NCBI GenBank assembly: GCA_014728565.1
Contig: WJLK01000104.1
Coordinates: 1 to 8,268 of the forward strand
Length of the DNA stretch: 8,268 nt
Reading direction: 5' to 3'
Origin: Candidatus Pacearchaeota archaeon
GTDB taxonomy: Archaea > Nanobdellota > Nanobdellia > Pacearchaeales > GW2011-AR1
Positions 6,775 through 8,268 of this stretch are shown one piece after another; the stretch's first letter is position 1, and the number at the start of each line of letters is the position of its first letter. A model generated the notes under the pieces. That model ran no database searches. It saw only the letters and a list, made by a program, of their open reading frames with translations, and was not told the DNA's origin. Both the position numbers and the translations under genes were made by a program.

Positions 6775-7794
6775 ATGGGACTGCAGATAGGAGATATTAT
6801 TAGTAAGAAAGAGATTGGTTTTTTAGATTTAAAAAATAAAGTAATAGCTGTGGATGCCTTTAATTCTATTTATCAGTTTTTGACTACAATAAGACAGCCA
6901 GATGGAACTCCTCTTAAAGACAGCAAAGGAAGAGTAAGCAGTCATTTATCTGGTTTGTTTTACAGAAATATTAATCTTATTTTAAATGGAATAAAACTGG
7001 TTTATGTTTTTGATGGAGAAGCTCCTGAACTTAAAGAATTCACAAGAGAAAAAAGAACAGAGGAAAAAGATAAAGCTCTTGAAAAATATAAACAGGCCAG
7101 GCAGAGAGAGGATGTTGAGGCAATGGGAAAATATGCAAGAGCAGATACTAGATTAGATGAACAAAAAATTCAGGAGAGCAAAGAGTTACTAGAAGCAATG
7201 GGAATTGCAGTTATTCAGGCTCCTGGAGAGGGAGAGGCTCAGGCAAGCTGGCTTGCTGCAAATAATCTTTCTTATGCTGTTTCTTCTCAGGATTATGATT
7301 GTTTGATGTTTGAATCTCCTCTTTTAATCCAAAATTTAAGTTTAGCAAGAACTCGAAGAACAGTATCAGGTATTAAGGAGGTTTTTCCACAGGTGATTTC
7401 TTTAAAAGATGTTTTAAAAGAACTGAATATTAATCAGGAACAGTTAATTTGCCTTGGAATTTTATGTGGAACAGATTATAATTCAGGAGGTGTTAAGGGA
7501 TTAGGTCCTAAAAAATCACTTAAGATGGTCCAGGAGTTTAAGACAAAAGAAAAAATATTTGAGGAGGTTGGAAAAAATGAGAAATATGAGCTTGATTTTG
7601 ACTGGCAGGCTATTTATGAAGAGATTAAAAATCCAAGTATTAATGAGATAAAAGAAATTAAGTTTCCAAAAATCAACAAGGAAAAAATAAGAGAGATACT
7701 TTCAGATTATGAGTTTTCTGAGCAGAGAATAAACAAGCAACTTGAGAAACTGGATGAATTAAAAAAACAGGCTGCTCAGAAGAAGTTGTTTTGA
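6775..7794 (+). CDS. fen: Flap endonuclease 1 (FEN1/XPG family)
   Basis: FEN1 cuts 5' flaps made during Okazaki-fragment maturation and base-excision repair, normally while held by PCNA. From the ATG at 6775 the protein is 339 residues, the usual archaeal length. It begins MGLQIGDII; the Gly after the initiator Met is expected in this family, which is why I reject the upstream TTG at 6760. The N-domain carries D27 (VDAFNSIYQFL) and D80 (VFDGEAPELK). The I-domain carries E152/E154 (PGEGEAQAS), D173/D175 (SSQDYDCL) and D234 (CGTDYNSGG). All seven metal-binding acids are present. The helix-two-turn-helix GGVKGLGPKKSL is at 238-249, and a charged helical arch lies at about 88-135. The C-terminus, KKQAAQKKLF, ends where a full PCNA-interacting peptide would continue. 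It is functionally matched to polB, about 1.4 kb away on the opposite strand. Confidence 0.97.
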   Translation: MGLQIGDIISKKEIGFLDLKNKVIAVDAFNSIYQFLTTIRQPDGTPLKDSKGRVSSHLSGLFYRNINLILNGIKLVYVFDGEAPELKEFTREKRTEEKDKALEKYKQARQREDVEAMGKYARADTRLDEQKIQESKELLEAMGIAVIQAPGEGEAQASWLAANNLSYAVSSQDYDCLMFESPLLIQNLSLARTRRTVSGIKEVFPQVISLKDVLKELNINQEQLICLGILCGTDYNSGGVKGLGPKKSLKMVQEFKTKEKIFEEVGKNEKYELDFDWQAIYEEIKNPSINEIKEIKFPKINKEKIREILSDYEFSEQRINKQLEKLDELKKQAAQKKLF

Positions 7795-7800
7795 GAATAA

Positions 7801-7810
7801 ATTTTTTATT
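7801..7810 (+). terminator. Possible T-run terminator after fen
   Basis: ATTTTTTATT, with six consecutive T residues at 7802-7807, lies 7 nt after the fen stop. T-runs of this size are the usual archaeal termination signal. There is no hairpin. Such runs are frequent in AT-rich DNA, so this is a weak call. Confidence 0.35.
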
Positions 7811-8059
7811 AAGTGGTTGTTAGTTGGGGGTGATATTTATTTACTAGGATTAAAGAGTAATGTTTTTGAGAGTAATTAATGTATTGTAATAATTAATAGT
7901 TAATGTTTTCTGATGTTATGCTGTTGATGAGTATATTTAGCAGTGGATGACAGGAGATGTTGATAATTATTTTTAATTAATTTTTATTAGCTGGAATAGG
8001 GGGTTGGTGAGATATTCGGATAATTAGAAGTTAGTTTTTTAGTTTAATTAATAATCCTA

Positions 8060-8084
8060 TAAAATTGTTTCAGAAACAATTTTA
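8060..8084. promoter_or_regulatory. Perfect 25-bp palindrome, candidate operator
   Basis: TAAAATTGTTTC (8060-8071) and GAAACAATTTTA (8073-8084) are exact reverse complements around a single central A at 8072. The right arm runs into the TATA-like box of the downstream exported-protein gene, so a dimeric protein bound here would overlap the sites of TFB and TBP. No other copy is apparent in the window. As RNA it would form a 12-bp stem with an impossibly small one-base loop, relaxing to 11 bp and three bases. A DNA-binding site is therefore the better reading. Confidence 0.55.
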
Positions 8085-8090
8085 AATTAA
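8080..8090 (+). promoter_or_regulatory. TATA-like box for the exported-protein gene
   Basis: TTTTAAATTAA is centred about 24 nt before the ATG at 8108, in line with the other promoters here, and overlaps the last five bases of the palindrome. A second match, TATAAAA at 8058-8064, lies too far upstream for a leaderless start. Confidence 0.5.
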
Positions 8091-8107
8091 TTATTCTTTA
8101 GGTTTTT

Positions 8108-8268
8108 ATGAAAACCAGTAAAAGAAAAAGAGGATTGTTATTGTTTAGTCTGATTGTTTTTGTTTTAATTATTAATCTGATTGTTGTTGCTTCTCAGGAT
8201 GCTCCTGTTGCACCAGGAACAACAGCTCCTGTTGCAGAAAGTTCTGAAACTGATTCAGGGGATGAAGA
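8108..8268 (+). CDS. Exported or membrane-anchored protein, 3' end missing
   Basis: Only the first 53 residues are in the window. The start is a basic head (KTSKRKRG, residues 2-9) followed by an uncharged hydrophobic segment from L10 to A28. After it comes a Pro/Ala/Thr/Ser-rich acidic stretch (DAPVAPGTTAPVAESSETDS). This is the form of a Sec signal peptide with possible cleavage near VVA|SQ, or of an N-terminal membrane anchor with a flexible outer linker. A charged-Gly-hydrophobic junction (KRG|LLLFS) also resembles an archaeal type IV pilin-like (class III) signal, though the family's usual Glu at +5 is absent. Function cannot be told from this fragment. The ATG at 8108 is supported by a TATA-like box centred about 24 nt upstream, and the promoter carries a perfect palindrome, suggesting regulated expression. 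Confidence 0.75.
   Translation, partial: MKTSKRKRGLLLFSLIVFVLIINLIVVASQDAPVAPGTTAPVAESSETDSGDE

Larger units (their letters stand above)
7795..8107. other. Gene-free, C-depleted intergenic region
   Basis: These 313 bp hold no convincing coding frame on either strand and no tRNA, C/D-box RNA or CRISPR-like pattern that I can recognise. The + strand of the first 256 bp (7795-8050) has by my count about 59 G but only 7 C, with two G5 runs (near 7826 and 8000) set in T/A-rich sequence. With so little C, strong G-C stems cannot form within the + strand. It could be neutral spacer carrying the local strand bias, or an unstructured or G-rich RNA. The last 50 bp hold the promoter and palindrome of the next gene. 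Confidence 0.5.

Noticed and set aside
7903..7950. Possible 15-residue peptide beginning MFSDVMLL in the intergenic region
   Set aside because: Too short to judge, with no supporting conservation or clear promoter; ATG and TGA are frequent in this G/T-rich strand.
7920..7965. C/D-box guide RNA suggested by GTTGATGA and GGATGA
   Set aside because: No D or D' box (CTGA) follows at the right spacing and there is no terminal stem.
7991..8021. G-quadruplex from the GG, GGGGG, GG, GG runs
   Set aside because: Only two-tetrad pairing is possible and the loops are irregular; too weak to claim.
1..8268. Antibiotic resistance or defence island suggested by the APH fold, HD domain and methyltransferases
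   Set aside because: APH-fold kinases, HD proteins and Pcm are ordinary housekeeping families in archaea. There is no nuclease-methylase pairing, transposase, integrase, tRNA boundary or shift in codon use.

Overview
The window looks like chromosomal DNA from an AT-rich archaeon, most likely a small-genome DPANN lineage such as Woesearchaeota or Pacearchaeota. Three things point to Archaea. There is a family B replicative DNA polymerase with a C-terminal PCNA-binding tail. There is an archaeal/eukaryotic-type flap endonuclease FEN1. Almost every gene has a TATA-like box centred about 24-28 nt before its start codon and no Shine-Dalgarno sequence, so transcripts are probably leaderless. The lineage is an inference from gene style and composition, not from a marker tree.

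Left part (1-2894, + strand): the 3' part of an HD-domain phosphohydrolase runs in from the left edge. It overlaps by one base (TAATG) a kinase of the aminoglycoside phosphotransferase (APH) fold. Next come a protein-L-isoaspartate O-methyltransferase (pcm) and a Rossmann methyltransferase-like protein whose SAM-binding glycine loop is eroded. The last two have their own TATA-like boxes.

Centre (2906-5350, - strand): polB, the 814-residue DNA polymerase, converges on the methyltransferase-like gene with only 11 bp between the stop codons. It diverges from the next gene through a compact two-way promoter of about 70 bp. Proofreading and polymerase motifs are all present. The dNTP-gating tyrosine of motif A is replaced by tryptophan, and several positions of the archaeal uracil-sensing pocket differ from the Pyrococcus pattern.

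Right part (5425-8268, + strand): a small FHA phosphothreonine-reader protein with a hydrophobic C-terminal tail; an acidic orphan protein followed by a hairpin-plus-T-run terminator; FEN1, whose PCNA-binding tail appears to be cut short; a 313-bp gene-free stretch almost devoid of C on the + strand; and the start of an exported or membrane-anchored protein. A perfect 25-bp palindrome overlaps the core promoter of that last gene.

PolB and FEN1 act in the same process (PCNA-tethered DNA synthesis and Okazaki-fragment or repair-flap removal). The other genes look like housekeeping, repair or unknown functions, mostly in single-gene units. I see no tRNA, rRNA, CRISPR array, insertion sequence or integration site. 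I did not find a convincing new multi-gene system. The best leads are the palindromic operator, the odd polymerase active site, the HD/kinase pair, and the FHA and orphan genes.
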